This document shows, piece after piece, positions 35,519-43,938 of a stretch of 64,000 bases of DNA. The stretch lies in assembly GCF_042665075.1 (NCBI RefSeq), contig NZ_JBHTBR010000007.1, positions 1-64,000 of the forward strand. The letters are read 5' to 3'. The notes beneath the pieces are model-generated. The model searched no databases and was not told the DNA's origin. It saw nothing but the letters and a program-made list of their open reading frames with translations. The position numbers and the translations under genes are program-made. This DNA comes from Hirschia litorea (GTDB lineage Bacteria > Pseudomonadota > Alphaproteobacteria > Caulobacterales > Hyphomonadaceae). The stretch's first letter is position 1, and every line of letters begins with the position of its first letter.

Positions 35519-38500
35519 TTGTTCGATAGAAACAATATAAAACGGGGAGAATCTAGTCTGTTTAGTACTATAAGGAGGGTGTTGTTTTTCATCATTCTAC
35601 TGGCGGAGGCTGTTGTTTTTCAGGCCACTGCACAAGAGAGGTACGAGCTAAGTATACCGTCATCGCCGGTACCTGAAGCTTTCAAATCTCTTTCTTATAG
35701 TACGGGGCATTCTGTTCTCTTCCAAACAGATGATGTTGAGACTGTTCGAACAAATGCAATTAATGGACGAATGACTGTGAGTGAGGCGTTAAATGCGTTG
35801 CTCGAAGGGACTTCTCTTAAAGGCGGCCTTACAGAAAGTGGAGTCATTACTGTCTCCGTTTCTGAAGTGCAAAAACTAAAAAAGCCAAGGGGAGATAATA
35901 TGAAAACACGTTCTTTTAAAAAGTCATTGTTTGCAGGACTTGCGACAACTATTTTAGGAGTGGGCGGGGCGAATGCTCAAAGCGTAGAGCCAACGGATGT
36001 GGAAGCGGAAAATCCAATTCTACTGGAAACAATAGTTGTTACAGGTATTCGCAAGAGTTTGTCAGATGCTGTTTCAATGAAGAAAAATGCTTCTTCTATC
36101 GTTGATGTCATTTCGGCTGAAGATATAGGTAAGCTTCCAGATCAGAATGTAGCTGAAGCGCTTCAGCGTATAAATGGGGTGCAAATTAGACGTCGGAATG
36201 GTGAAGGGGCTGCAATTGCCATTCGAGGTTTAAGGGACAATAGAATTGAAGTCGGAGGGGCAACACTTGTGAACCCGACCGGCCGTAATAATGGTCCCAA
36301 TGAAAGTACATTTAATGTTTTGCAATTTCTGCCATCTCAGATGTTTTCTGGGTTGGAAGTAGCGAAGTCCCCTACAGCAGATCTAATTGAAGGTGGTATT
36401 GGGGGGCATGTGCAGCTCCACTTAAGGAAGCCCCTAGAATTTGATGATTTCACTGTCTCTTACACAGCTGAGGGCGTTTATTCTAAAGCAGCTGATGCGT
36501 TCAGTCCTCGAGGTTCTGTGTTGGTTGCGGACACTGTTCTTGACGGAAAGTTAGGGTATTTGTTTAGCGCGAGCCATGACGTTCGAAAATTGCAAGAAGA
36601 CGTTTATTATACGCGTGGTACAGAAGTTATCGGAAGTGCGGATTCCGCGAACACTGAAGATTTTTTCTTTGTAGGTAATGAATCAAGATGGCAGGATTTG
36701 AACGAAGATCGTACACGGACTTCATTCAGCGCTGGGCTTCAATGGCAGCCAACTGATGCATTAGAGTTATATTTGAATGGTTTCTACGCTGAATTTGGTA
36801 TTGAGCGTGTCCGTAATTGGTTGTCAGTTCGTTATGGTGGCGGATCCGAGGGACCAAATTTTGAAGCATTTGATAATAAAGTAATATCTGACAATAGGTC
36901 CTTATTAGCTGCTGAGTATGACACGCTTATTCAGGGAAATGGGGAGGAAAATGATATCAGCTCCCATACAGCTTCTTTTGTAACAGGTGCTGAATTCTCT
37001 CAAGACGCGTTAAACGTAAAAACGGAATTCACAATCGGTGAATCTGAACAAATTGAAGATCAAAATTTCCTACGTGCTCAGTCTCTAGCGCAGACAAGGG
37101 TTGGTGTTGATTTTCGACCTACTGTGCCGTCTATTCAATTGCTAGATGCTGGGTTTGATATTCTTGATCCACTAAATTTCAGAAATAATGTTGGTTTCAA
37201 CAGTATACGTACCTATACAAACGAAGAGCTTAGCGGGCGTGTTGATGTTGATTACGAGATCAATAATTCGCCACTTACCTCAATTGAACTTGGGATGAGA
37301 TATTCATCCTCGAGTTTTGAAAGAAGTGCTGTTCGTTCGTCATTCAGTGGCGCGTCAGGTACGACTTTGGCCGATTTTCCTAGTGAAATAAATCCAGTGG
37401 CGTCGATTAGCAATGTGTTTGGAGAGCACCCGCAATTTATTTTCGGACCATCTGCATCTGGTGGGCAGGGGGTTGGTCGTGGACCAGCTGCAGCATTGAA
37501 CCCCTCAGCTTTGACTGAGAGCCTCAATGAAGCTGTGGTGTTAGATGAGAAATCAATGGCTGCGTATCTGAAGGCCAATTTTTCTATAGAAACGAAGATA
37601 CCTGTTTCAGGTAATGTCGGTATTCGTGCAGTAAACACGGATCTCATTGCAAAGACACCAGCAATTGGTGTTGTTGCTGCTTTGAACCTTGATAATAGTT
37701 ACACTGACTATTTGCCTAGTTTGAACGTTAAAGCTGACCTTAGAGATGATATTGCTCTTAGGTATTCTTATTCTAAGGTTATGTCTCGGCCACCTACTTT
37801 TGATCTTTTACCAGCCTTTGGTGTGGACGTGATCAACGGGTTCGCTACGAGTGGCAACCCTTCGCTAGATCCGTTTAGAGCGAATGCACATGACTTATCT
37901 TTAGAGTGGTATATTGATGATACCAGCATGCTGTCAGCTGCGTTGTTTAGAAAAGAGTCAAAGTCATTTCTAGTACGACGCAATTTTCAAGAAACCATTC
38001 CGGGGTTGGGAGAGCGGGTATTCACGGTTTCTCGTCCTACTAATGGAGCGCCGGGAACGATTACCGGACTGGAATTAGCAGCTCAAAAAACATTCGACAG
38101 TGGTTTTGGATTCATCGCCAACTACACGTATGCAGATGGAGGAGAGCCAAACCGAGACCCTAGTACTACAAATGGAGGGTTAGCACCTTTACCATCAGGT
38201 GCAGATGTTTTGGTTTTTGGGACGCCTCTTGGGTTGGAAGGGTTGTCGGAACATAGCTATAATTTAGTTGGCTTCTATGAAACTGACAAAATTTCACTAC
38301 GTGCGGCTTACAATTATCGGAGTGAGTTTCTCGAAGTGGTGGAGAGTGTCGCCACGGGTGGCTCTGTTTTCCAAAAAGGTAGTGGTCAACTCGACCTTTC
38401 CGGTAGTTATAATATCCTAAGCAATTTGGCTCTGACTTTTGATGCCGTGAATATCTTGGATACACAAGTTAATCAGTACTCGATGTTTGAAGATCGTAGA

Positions 38501-38557
38501 TATCGTGTCGCTGAAACGGGGCCGAGCCTAATTTTTGGTGTTCGCGGAACTTTCTAA
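35519..38557 (+). CDS. TonB-dependent receptor with STN domain and two signal-peptide-like segments
   Basis: The frame encodes up to 1012 aa. A first signal sequence (STIRRVLFFIILLAEAVVFQATAQ) leads into an STN domain (YELSIPSSPVPEAFKSLSYS, then VSEALNALLEGTSLKGG). Without a stop it runs into a second complete signal peptide (MKTRSFKKSLFAGLATTILG, cleavage near ANAQ). The TonB box ETIVVTGIRKSL, plug EDIGKLPDQNVAEALQRING and a barrel ending SLIFGVRGTF follow. The internal ATG at 35900 has the strong site AAGGGGAGA. The outer start is uncertain: TTG 35519, or CTG 35558 behind ACGGGGAG. One fused signalling receptor or two products (STN peptide plus a receptor starting at 35900) are both possible. 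Confidence 0.85.
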   Translation: MFDRNNIKRGESSLFSTIRRVLFFIILLAEAVVFQATAQERYELSIPSSPVPEAFKSLSYSTGHSVLFQTDDVETVRTNAINGRMTVSEALNALLEGTSLKGGLTESGVITVSVSEVQKLKKPRGDNMKTRSFKKSLFAGLATTILGVGGANAQSVEPTDVEAENPILLETIVVTGIRKSLSDAVSMKKNASSIVDVISAEDIGKLPDQNVAEALQRINGVQIRRRNGEGAAIAIRGLRDNRIEVGGATLVNPTGRNNGPNESTFNVLQFLPSQMFSGLEVAKSPTADLIEGGIGGHVQLHLRKPLEFDDFTVSYTAEGVYSKAADAFSPRGSVLVADTVLDGKLGYLFSASHDVRKLQEDVYYTRGTEVIGSADSANTEDFFFVGNESRWQDLNEDRTRTSFSAGLQWQPTDALELYLNGFYAEFGIERVRNWLSVRYGGGSEGPNFEAFDNKVISDNRSLLAAEYDTLIQGNGEENDISSHTASFVTGAEFSQDALNVKTEFTIGESEQIEDQNFLRAQSLAQTRVGVDFRPTVPSIQLLDAGFDILDPLNFRNNVGFNSIRTYTNEELSGRVDVDYEINNSPLTSIELGMRYSSSSFERSAVRSSFSGASGTTLADFPSEINPVASISNVFGEHPQFIFGPSASGGQGVGRGPAAALNPSALTESLNEAVVLDEKSMAAYLKANFSIETKIPVSGNVGIRAVNTDLIAKTPAIGVVAALNLDNSYTDYLPSLNVKADLRDDIALRYSYSKVMSRPPTFDLLPAFGVDVINGFATSGNPSLDPFRANAHDLSLEWYIDDTSMLSAALFRKESKSFLVRRNFQETIPGLGERVFTVSRPTNGAPGTITGLELAAQKTFDSGFGFIANYTYADGGEPNRDPSTTNGGLAPLPSGADVLVFGTPLGLEGLSEHSYNLVGFYETDKISLRAAYNYRSEFLEVVESVATGGSVFQKGSGQLDLSGSYNILSNLALTFDAVNILDTQVNQYSMFEDRRYRVAETGPSLIFGVRGTF
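35888..35902 (+). promoter_or_regulatory. Internal ribosome-binding site and start inside the receptor frame
   Basis: AGGGGAGATAATATG is as good a start signal as any in the window. It opens a standard signal peptide in the same frame as the upstream STN module. A receptor made from here would be 885 aa without the STN domain. Confidence 0.65.
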
Positions 38558-38572
38558 ATATCGTTCGAAGCA

Positions 38573-38608
38573 AGAGGCGTTGCGGACTAAGGCAGCGCCT
38601 CTGTTTTT
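38573..38608 (+). terminator. Rho-independent terminator after the receptor
   Basis: AGAGGCGTTGC pairs with GCAGCGCCTCT, followed by GTTTTT. It may reduce transcription into the symporter gene that starts 33 bases later. Confidence 0.75.
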
Positions 38609-38640
38609 GAGTATGCCATGCGCACTGAGGGGATCTATTT

Positions 38641-40383
38641 ATGAGTTTTCTGGATTATATTGTTTTTGGGTTGTATCTATTGGGAACGCTCGGTTTAGGG
38701 GCATTTTTCTACTTTAGAAATAAAACGTCTAAAGACATGTTTTCTGCAGGGGGAGAAGCGCCGTGGTGGGTCTCCGGACTTAGTGGATTTATGACACTTT
38801 TTTCGGCGGCAACATTCGTCGTGTGGGGAGGTTTGGCCTATAAGCATGGTATTGTCGCGCTATCAATTAATATGTGCTATGGCATCGCTGCTTTAGCGGC
38901 GGGATACTTTATAGCAGGCAGATGGAAGGCTTTGGGGGTTGATACGCCTTCAGAATATATTTCACTTCGCTTTGGAGATGCAGCTGTTCAGTTCTACATT
39001 TGGGTTATGCTCGCATTCCGAATAGTGGGATCAGCTGTTTCTCTGTATGGATTAGCAGTTTTGCTCGTGCCTCTCATGCCTCTAAGTGATGGTCATATTT
39101 TGCAAAGTGAAGAGACAGGGTTTCTCTCTGTTGAATGGGCTATTTTTCTGCTCGGTTTGATCGTTGTTTTCTATACTATGGCGGGCGGACTATGGGCCGT
39201 GTTGATGACCGATGTTGTTCAGTTCATAATTCTTAGCTTGTCAGTTGTTTTCGTTGTTGTGCTTCTGTTGATCGATGTTGGTGGCATCAATTCTGTTATT
39301 GAACGTGCACCACCGCAGTTTTTTGATTTGGTAAATGATGAATTTACATGGTATTTTTTAGTAGCTTGGTGCTTGATCAATTTTGTTACGGTGGGTGGTG
39401 AGTGGGCGTTTGCCCAGCGCTTTATTAGTGTACGAAATGTGGGTGAAGCTAAGAAAAGTGCCTACCTAATTAGTGCTCTTTATCTTGTGAGTCCCGTTAT
39501 ATGGCTGGCACCTACATTGATTTATCGTATCGTGAATCCGGATGCGAACCCTGAGCAAGCGTATATCTTAGCAAGCATTACGGTTCTTCCCGTTGGGATG
39601 GTAGGGATGATGGCTGCGGCGCTGTTTTCAGCTACAGCAAGTATGGTGAGTTCTCAGTTGAATGTGTTTGCCGGCGCTCTGACATATCAATTCTATCAGG
39701 CGCGGATAAAACCGGCAGCTTCTGAAGCGGAACTGATATGGGTTGGTCGTTTTGCTTCAGTTATCATCGGTGCGCTTTTAATCGGTATTGCGTTACTGAT
39801 ACCTAATTTCGGCGGCGCGGCAAAAGTGGTTATTTCCAAAGCAATTTTGATAGTCGTGCCTCTAATGTTGCCAGCAGTTTGGGGATTGTTTAGCTCTAGT
39901 ATTTCGTCTCGGTCGGTTTGGGTTGTGGCTGGAACAAGTGTTTTTGTCGGAGTGGTGCTGAAAGGTCTTTTCCTAGAGGGGGGCTTGCTAGCTGAGGTGG
40001 AGTATCTCGTGAACTTTAGTCATTGGGTTCAGAATTCCCAGCGATTGGTGGATATCTTAATAGGCGTCGTGCTCCCAATATTTGTTATGTCGATTTTGCA
40101 AATTCGATCTAAAGGTGTCGATGAAGGATGGCGGCGGGTCGAAGCAATTGAGCCTAAAATAGAAACACGACCAATTGCTTCAATTTATGATTCCACACCG
40201 GCATGGATTGTTGTGATAGCATTGGGTGTGAGTGCAGCGATCATGATCGTTATTGCACTGTTAACAGAAGAAAACCGCAGAGAGCTAATGGTGTTTGTTG
40301 GGGTTCTCTTAGCAATAGGTTTGATCGTTCTGAGAAGTAATTTTAAAATGAATGATGCTAAACAAAAACTAACTAGACTCTAG
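38641..40383 (+). CDS. Sodium:solute symporter (SSS family), copy 1
   Basis: 580 aa, about 13-14 membrane helices. SFLDYIVFGLYLLGTLGLGA, SAGGEAPWWVSGLSGFMTLF and the core GGLWAVLMTDVVQF are family features. SATASMVSSQLNVFAGALTY lies in the Na+-binding helix 8 region. It follows the sigma-FecR-STN receptor set behind a terminator and probably imports the monosaccharide or small oligosaccharide released from the receptor's ligand. The substrate is unknown. A second SSS gene faces it at 40493. Confidence 0.9.
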   Translation: MSFLDYIVFGLYLLGTLGLGAFFYFRNKTSKDMFSAGGEAPWWVSGLSGFMTLFSAATFVVWGGLAYKHGIVALSINMCYGIAALAAGYFIAGRWKALGVDTPSEYISLRFGDAAVQFYIWVMLAFRIVGSAVSLYGLAVLLVPLMPLSDGHILQSEETGFLSVEWAIFLLGLIVVFYTMAGGLWAVLMTDVVQFIILSLSVVFVVVLLLIDVGGINSVIERAPPQFFDLVNDEFTWYFLVAWCLINFVTVGGEWAFAQRFISVRNVGEAKKSAYLISALYLVSPVIWLAPTLIYRIVNPDANPEQAYILASITVLPVGMVGMMAAALFSATASMVSSQLNVFAGALTYQFYQARIKPAASEAELIWVGRFASVIIGALLIGIALLIPNFGGAAKVVISKAILIVVPLMLPAVWGLFSSSISSRSVWVVAGTSVFVGVVLKGLFLEGGLLAEVEYLVNFSHWVQNSQRLVDILIGVVLPIFVMSILQIRSKGVDEGWRRVEAIEPKIETRPIASIYDSTPAWIVVIALGVSAAIMIVIALLTEENRRELMVFVGVLLAIGLIVLRSNFKMNDAKQKLTRL

Positions 40384-40407
40384 TATTCGTCTAGGCGTGT
40401 GCGAGGT

Positions 40408-40445
40408 GAAAATTCTCATCTTCTAACTGGTTGATGAGAATTCTC
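40408..40445. terminator. Hairpin between convergent symporter genes
   Basis: GAAAATTCTCATC and GATGAGAATTCTC form at least ten paired bases over a twelve-base loop. The site lies between two converging genes, so it can serve both directions. Its right half overlaps an IS6 transposase relic. Confidence 0.55.
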
Positions 40446-40475
40446 GCATCTGTTGTTCAATATGAGCGCTTCAAT
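40415..40475 (-). pseudogene. Short relic of an IS6-type transposase
   Basis: On the leftward strand the bases give NNRCENSHQPVRR, matching the catalytic-Glu block NNRxENSHQPFRRRE of IS6-family transposases. The same block, damaged, is read in the relic at 61674-62060. Only about 20 codons survive, with a stop soon after. No terminal repeat is seen nearby. Confidence 0.6.
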
Positions 40476-40492
40476 CCGAAGATTCTTAGTGT

Positions 40493-42172
40493 TTACTTGA
40501 ATTTGGTCTTTAGCGTAGGTGCGACAAGAAGTGCTCCGGCTAAAATAATTATGCTTCCAGTGGATATGACCGTTATTTGGGAGTGCGGTGCAAGTAGTCC
40601 AAGGCCAACAATCAGAACACCAACTACGGCAATACTCGTGCCTATAATTGTTGTTGCGCGGTTATCTGCATTTTCTTCTGATGCCTCTTCGACAATTGCT
40701 AGCTTCTCATCGTGTTTTGTTTTGTAGATGCTGTCATAGTGTTTCATACGAAGGTCTTCTCGGTTCTGAAATATATAGAGAAGTTCAAAAGCAAGTAGCA
40801 ACGCCATTGGAAAGAACACGCCAAAAAGCATTTGAGACGATCGATCTAAAGATAAACCGATAATCGTTTCCGGAATAAAGTTAAGTCCTATGTTTGCGCT
40901 CAAGGAAATGAACGTCACAGTTAGGATGCTGAATGCTGTTTGACGACGTGAAAACAACGTCCAGATAGGCGGCATAAATAGGGAGCCACCTATAATTGCA
41001 GAAATAGAGAGGATCATGTTGACGATGCCTCCGAGTTGTTCAACCAGGAAGGCACTTCCGATAGCTGTCACGCCTAATACAGCCGTGGAAATACGACCAA
41101 CGGTCAGTAGATGTTTTTCTGAGGCTGATTTGCGTAAGGATTTGTAAATATCATTCGTGAAAACCGCAGCTGAAATGTTTAGCACGGTATTCACTGAGCT
41201 TGCTGTAGCGAAAACCATTGCGGTGATCATAAGCCCTAAAATGCCTGCGGGAAGAACAGCTTTACTTACCAGCATATAGGCACCTTCATTCGCCAAGCCG
41301 GAGAGGTCTGGTTCCATAATACGATAAATCATGGGAGGCAGCATCCATACAATCGGGCTGAACAAGTAGAGGGCTGCAAATAGCCAAGCAACCTTTTGGG
41401 CAGACTTAGGATTATCTACTGTTGTGAAACGTTGAACATAACCCCAATGGCCCCCAATAAAGACTGTATTATAGATCAGAAATGCGATCATAAAGCCGAT
41501 ATTATATTCGGAATTTGTGAGGTTAAAAAATCGCTCCGGTGCTTGCTCAACAAAACCGCTAATGCCACCGACTTGAGCGAAGGATAGGGGAACCACAATT
41601 ATAATAGCTGCACTTAGAACAACAAATTGGAGTATATCTGTCACAAGAACTGCCCACAATCCTCCAACCACTGCATAAAGTAGGATAAAGCCAGCAAGGA
41701 ACAGAATGGCCATTTCTAGAGGAACGCCGGTTGAGACCTCGACAATCTTACCAACAGGGTAGAGCCAGCCGCCCATACCCACCATTGAACTCAATAAAAA
41801 TAGCGCTGTATATATAGTTTTGGTATTCTCTCCTAAACGGTCACCAATATATTCTGCAGCCGTCATGACATTGGTCTTGTTCCAACGAGGCGCGATTAAG
41901 AACCCGATTATTACACCCGCAAGACACATGGTTGATTGGATGGCCACAGCAACCAAACCGTCTGTGTAGGCAATTGATCCCCACACGACAAAAGTCCCAA
42001 CAGAGAAGAAGCTCATATACAGGGAAAGGCCGCTCACCCACCAAGGTACAGCTCCGCCACCAGCAAAGAAAGATTTTGTTCCCGAGCCACTGCTTAGTTT
42101 GGCGAAGGCCAGTCCTGCAGCAAGAACAACAATGCTGAATAGGGCGGCGACGATAATATCAAACTGGCTCAT
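40493..42172 (-). CDS. Sodium:solute symporter (SSS family), copy 2
   Basis: 559 aa with about 13 membrane helices. SQFDIIVAALFSIVVLAAGL opens it. AGGGAVPWWVSGLSLYMSFF, GGLWAVLVTDILQFVVLS and ATASSVNTVLNISAAVFTND follow. It is the last gene of the leftward sugar-acid operon, 113 bases after the SDR gene. It should carry the operon's sugar or sugar acid across the inner membrane. It shares the N-terminal pattern of copy 1, but the two differ along their length and probably serve different substrates. Confidence 0.9.
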   Translation of the reverse strand: MSQFDIIVAALFSIVVLAAGLAFAKLSSGSGTKSFFAGGGAVPWWVSGLSLYMSFFSVGTFVVWGSIAYTDGLVAVAIQSTMCLAGVIIGFLIAPRWNKTNVMTAAEYIGDRLGENTKTIYTALFLLSSMVGMGGWLYPVGKIVEVSTGVPLEMAILFLAGFILLYAVVGGLWAVLVTDILQFVVLSAAIIIVVPLSFAQVGGISGFVEQAPERFFNLTNSEYNIGFMIAFLIYNTVFIGGHWGYVQRFTTVDNPKSAQKVAWLFAALYLFSPIVWMLPPMIYRIMEPDLSGLANEGAYMLVSKAVLPAGILGLMITAMVFATASSVNTVLNISAAVFTNDIYKSLRKSASEKHLLTVGRISTAVLGVTAIGSAFLVEQLGGIVNMILSISAIIGGSLFMPPIWTLFSRRQTAFSILTVTFISLSANIGLNFIPETIIGLSLDRSSQMLFGVFFPMALLLAFELLYIFQNREDLRMKHYDSIYKTKHDEKLAIVEEASEENADNRATTIIGTSIAVVGVLIVGLGLLAPHSQITVISTGSIIILAGALLVAPTLKTKFK

Positions 42173-42285
42173 AAAACATCCAACTTAAAGATTTTATACT
42201 GAGCCGCCTCAAAAGGATTGAGCAGAGTTACCCCCCCCTTGAAGAAGCCAATGGTTTTTAACTATTCAATGATCTGCAAAGTTTT

Positions 42286-43029
42286 CTAGACGACGCCGCC
42301 ATCAATAATGATTGTTTGCCCAGTGATAAAACGTGAAGCATCGCAAGCTAACCAAAGTGCGGCATCTGCAATTGCTTCGGGTGGAATAAGCTCAGGAATG
42401 CACTGAAGGTTTTTAGTTTCTTCTATCCAGTCATTGTTCACTTGAGCAGCTGCTCTATCGGTGAAAATCCGACCGGGGGCTATTGCGTTTACCCTGATTT
42501 TTGAAGGGCCTAAATCACGTGCGAGTCCGCGCGTTAGACCCACAATACCGGCCTTTGCAGCATGATACGCGGTTAGGTTGCCTGCGAGTTTCATCCAAGC
42601 TGTTGATGTTAAATTGATTATTGCACCACCGCCTGCTTTTTCTAGGCTTTTCGCCGCTAAGGCACTTAAAGCAGCTTGATGGTTGAGATTGGCTGACATC
42701 ATCCATTGCCAATCTTCAGATGACTGGCTGGAAAGTGGTATTCGGCGATCAACACCAGCATTGTTTACAAGGACTGAAGGGGAACCATTTTGCTGAATAC
42801 AGTCCGTGTAGGCCTTTTCAATTTGATCGATTTGAGTGAGGTCACAAACAAAACACGTGATATTGGGTTGACCTTTTTTGAGGTCAGATAGTCCGCTTTC
42901 ATTAATATCCCAAGCGCTGACTTGCCCGCCATGAGCAGCAAAGGCTAAAGCTATTGATTTTCCAATGCCTGAAGCTGCCCCAGTAACGATGATATGCTTG
43001 CCTTTGAAATTTAGGTAAGACGAAGTCAC
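42286..43029 (-). CDS. SDR-family sugar dehydrogenase
   Basis: 247 aa. NAD(P)-binding VTGAASGIGKSIALAF, NNAGVDRRIPL, catalytic Ser in INLTSTAWM and the YxxxK pair in AYHAAKAGIVGLTR. RVNAIAPGRI and a C-terminal FITGQTIIIDGGVV complete a classical SDR. In an operon with a lactonase, an acid-sugar dehydratase and a DapA-family enzyme, it most likely oxidises an aldose at C1 to the lactone, or a later deoxy-keto acid. Which sugar cannot be read from sequence. It overlaps the SMP-30 gene by four bases. Confidence 0.88.
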   Translation of the reverse strand: MTSSYLNFKGKHIIVTGAASGIGKSIALAFAAHGGQVSAWDINESGLSDLKKGQPNITCFVCDLTQIDQIEKAYTDCIQQNGSPSVLVNNAGVDRRIPLSSQSSEDWQWMMSANLNHQAALSALAAKSLEKAGGGAIINLTSTAWMKLAGNLTAYHAAKAGIVGLTRGLARDLGPSKIRVNAIAPGRIFTDRAAAQVNNDWIEETKNLQCIPELIPPEAIADAALWLACDASRFITGQTIIIDGGVV

Positions 43030-43937
43030 ATTCTTACCTCATGGGTCTTTTGTCCTTCAGTATCTAAATTTATCGCAAATAAACTCCCGGAAAGGGGAGC
43101 TTGTTGCATTTGCTCTTCATTTAGACCTGCTGAGGCAGTTGTAATATAGAGGCGCTTCATATCGCGACCTCCAAAACAACAACTGGTAACTCGAGGAACA
43201 GGCACCATAATATCTCGGATTAATTCACCTTTGGAAGTGTAACCTGAGACACGCCAACCATCCCAAAATGCAACCCAAATATTGCCGTCACAATCAACGC
43301 ATATGCCGTCTGGCTTGCCGTTTTGGATGTCAAATTTTAAAAACTCGCGTCTGTTACTGATCTCGCCCGTCTCTTTGTCGAATTCATAAGCGAAAATAGT
43401 TGCTGATACAGTTTCAGTAAAATACATGGTTTTGTTTTTGGGGCACCAGCCTAAGCCATTGGAGACTTTAAAGCCTGTATCCATTCGTGATGCTGAAAAG
43501 GGTGTATCAAATCTATATAGGGAGCCTGTGTCTTCATTTGCTTTGCGGTTCATTGAACCTGCCCAAATACGTCCTTTTGTGTCAGTTTTTGCATCATTAA
43601 ATCTATTGTTTGGAAGTGCTGATTCTGGGTTTGAGATGAAATCTAATTCTCCAGAATTTTCATTTAGTAGCGCAATTCCTTTTTCTGTCACCGCGATTAG
43701 CCGACCGTTCGCTGTTGGCAAAACAGCACTGACAATATGAGGGAGTTTGTAAGAGGCGAGCGTGCTTTCCTTTGGAGAAAAAGTGTGGATATGGGGGCCA
43801 ATTACATCAACCCAATGCAGCACTTTCCGTTTGTTATTCCATACCGGTCCTTCACCAACTAATGCATGCGATTTGAACACGCATTCAACGTCCGAGGCGT
43901 GACTTGGTGGGGAGTTTGTGTTTTCAGATTCTAACAT
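43026..43937 (-). CDS. SMP-30/gluconolactonase-family sugar lactonase
   Basis: About 303 aa, six-bladed propeller. HALVGEGPVWNNKRKVLHWV supplies the metal Glu. NNRFNDAKTDTKGRIWAGSM supplies Asn/Asp ligands, and NGKPDGICVDCDGNIWVAFW the catalytic Asp. It opens aldono-lactones to aldonic acids. The ATG at 43937 follows GAGG by six bases; that GAGG lies in the last codons of the dehydratase gene, so translation is coupled. It is the second step in the predicted pathway. Confidence 0.9.
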   Translation of the reverse strand: MLESENTNSPPSHASDVECVFKSHALVGEGPVWNNKRKVLHWVDVIGPHIHTFSPKESTLASYKLPHIVSAVLPTANGRLIAVTEKGIALLNENSGELDFISNPESALPNNRFNDAKTDTKGRIWAGSMNRKANEDTGSLYRFDTPFSASRMDTGFKVSNGLGWCPKNKTMYFTETVSATIFAYEFDKETGEISNRREFLKFDIQNGKPDGICVDCDGNIWVAFWDGWRVSGYTSKGELIRDIMVPVPRVTSCCFGGRDMKRLYITTASAGLNEEQMQQAPLSGSLFAINLDTEGQKTHEVRM

Positions 43938-43938
43938 T

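Noticed and set aside
35519..38557. Sequencing-error frameshift to explain two signal peptides
   Set aside because: Both parts are in the same frame with no stop, so an indel is not needed; a missing stop codon cannot be excluded.
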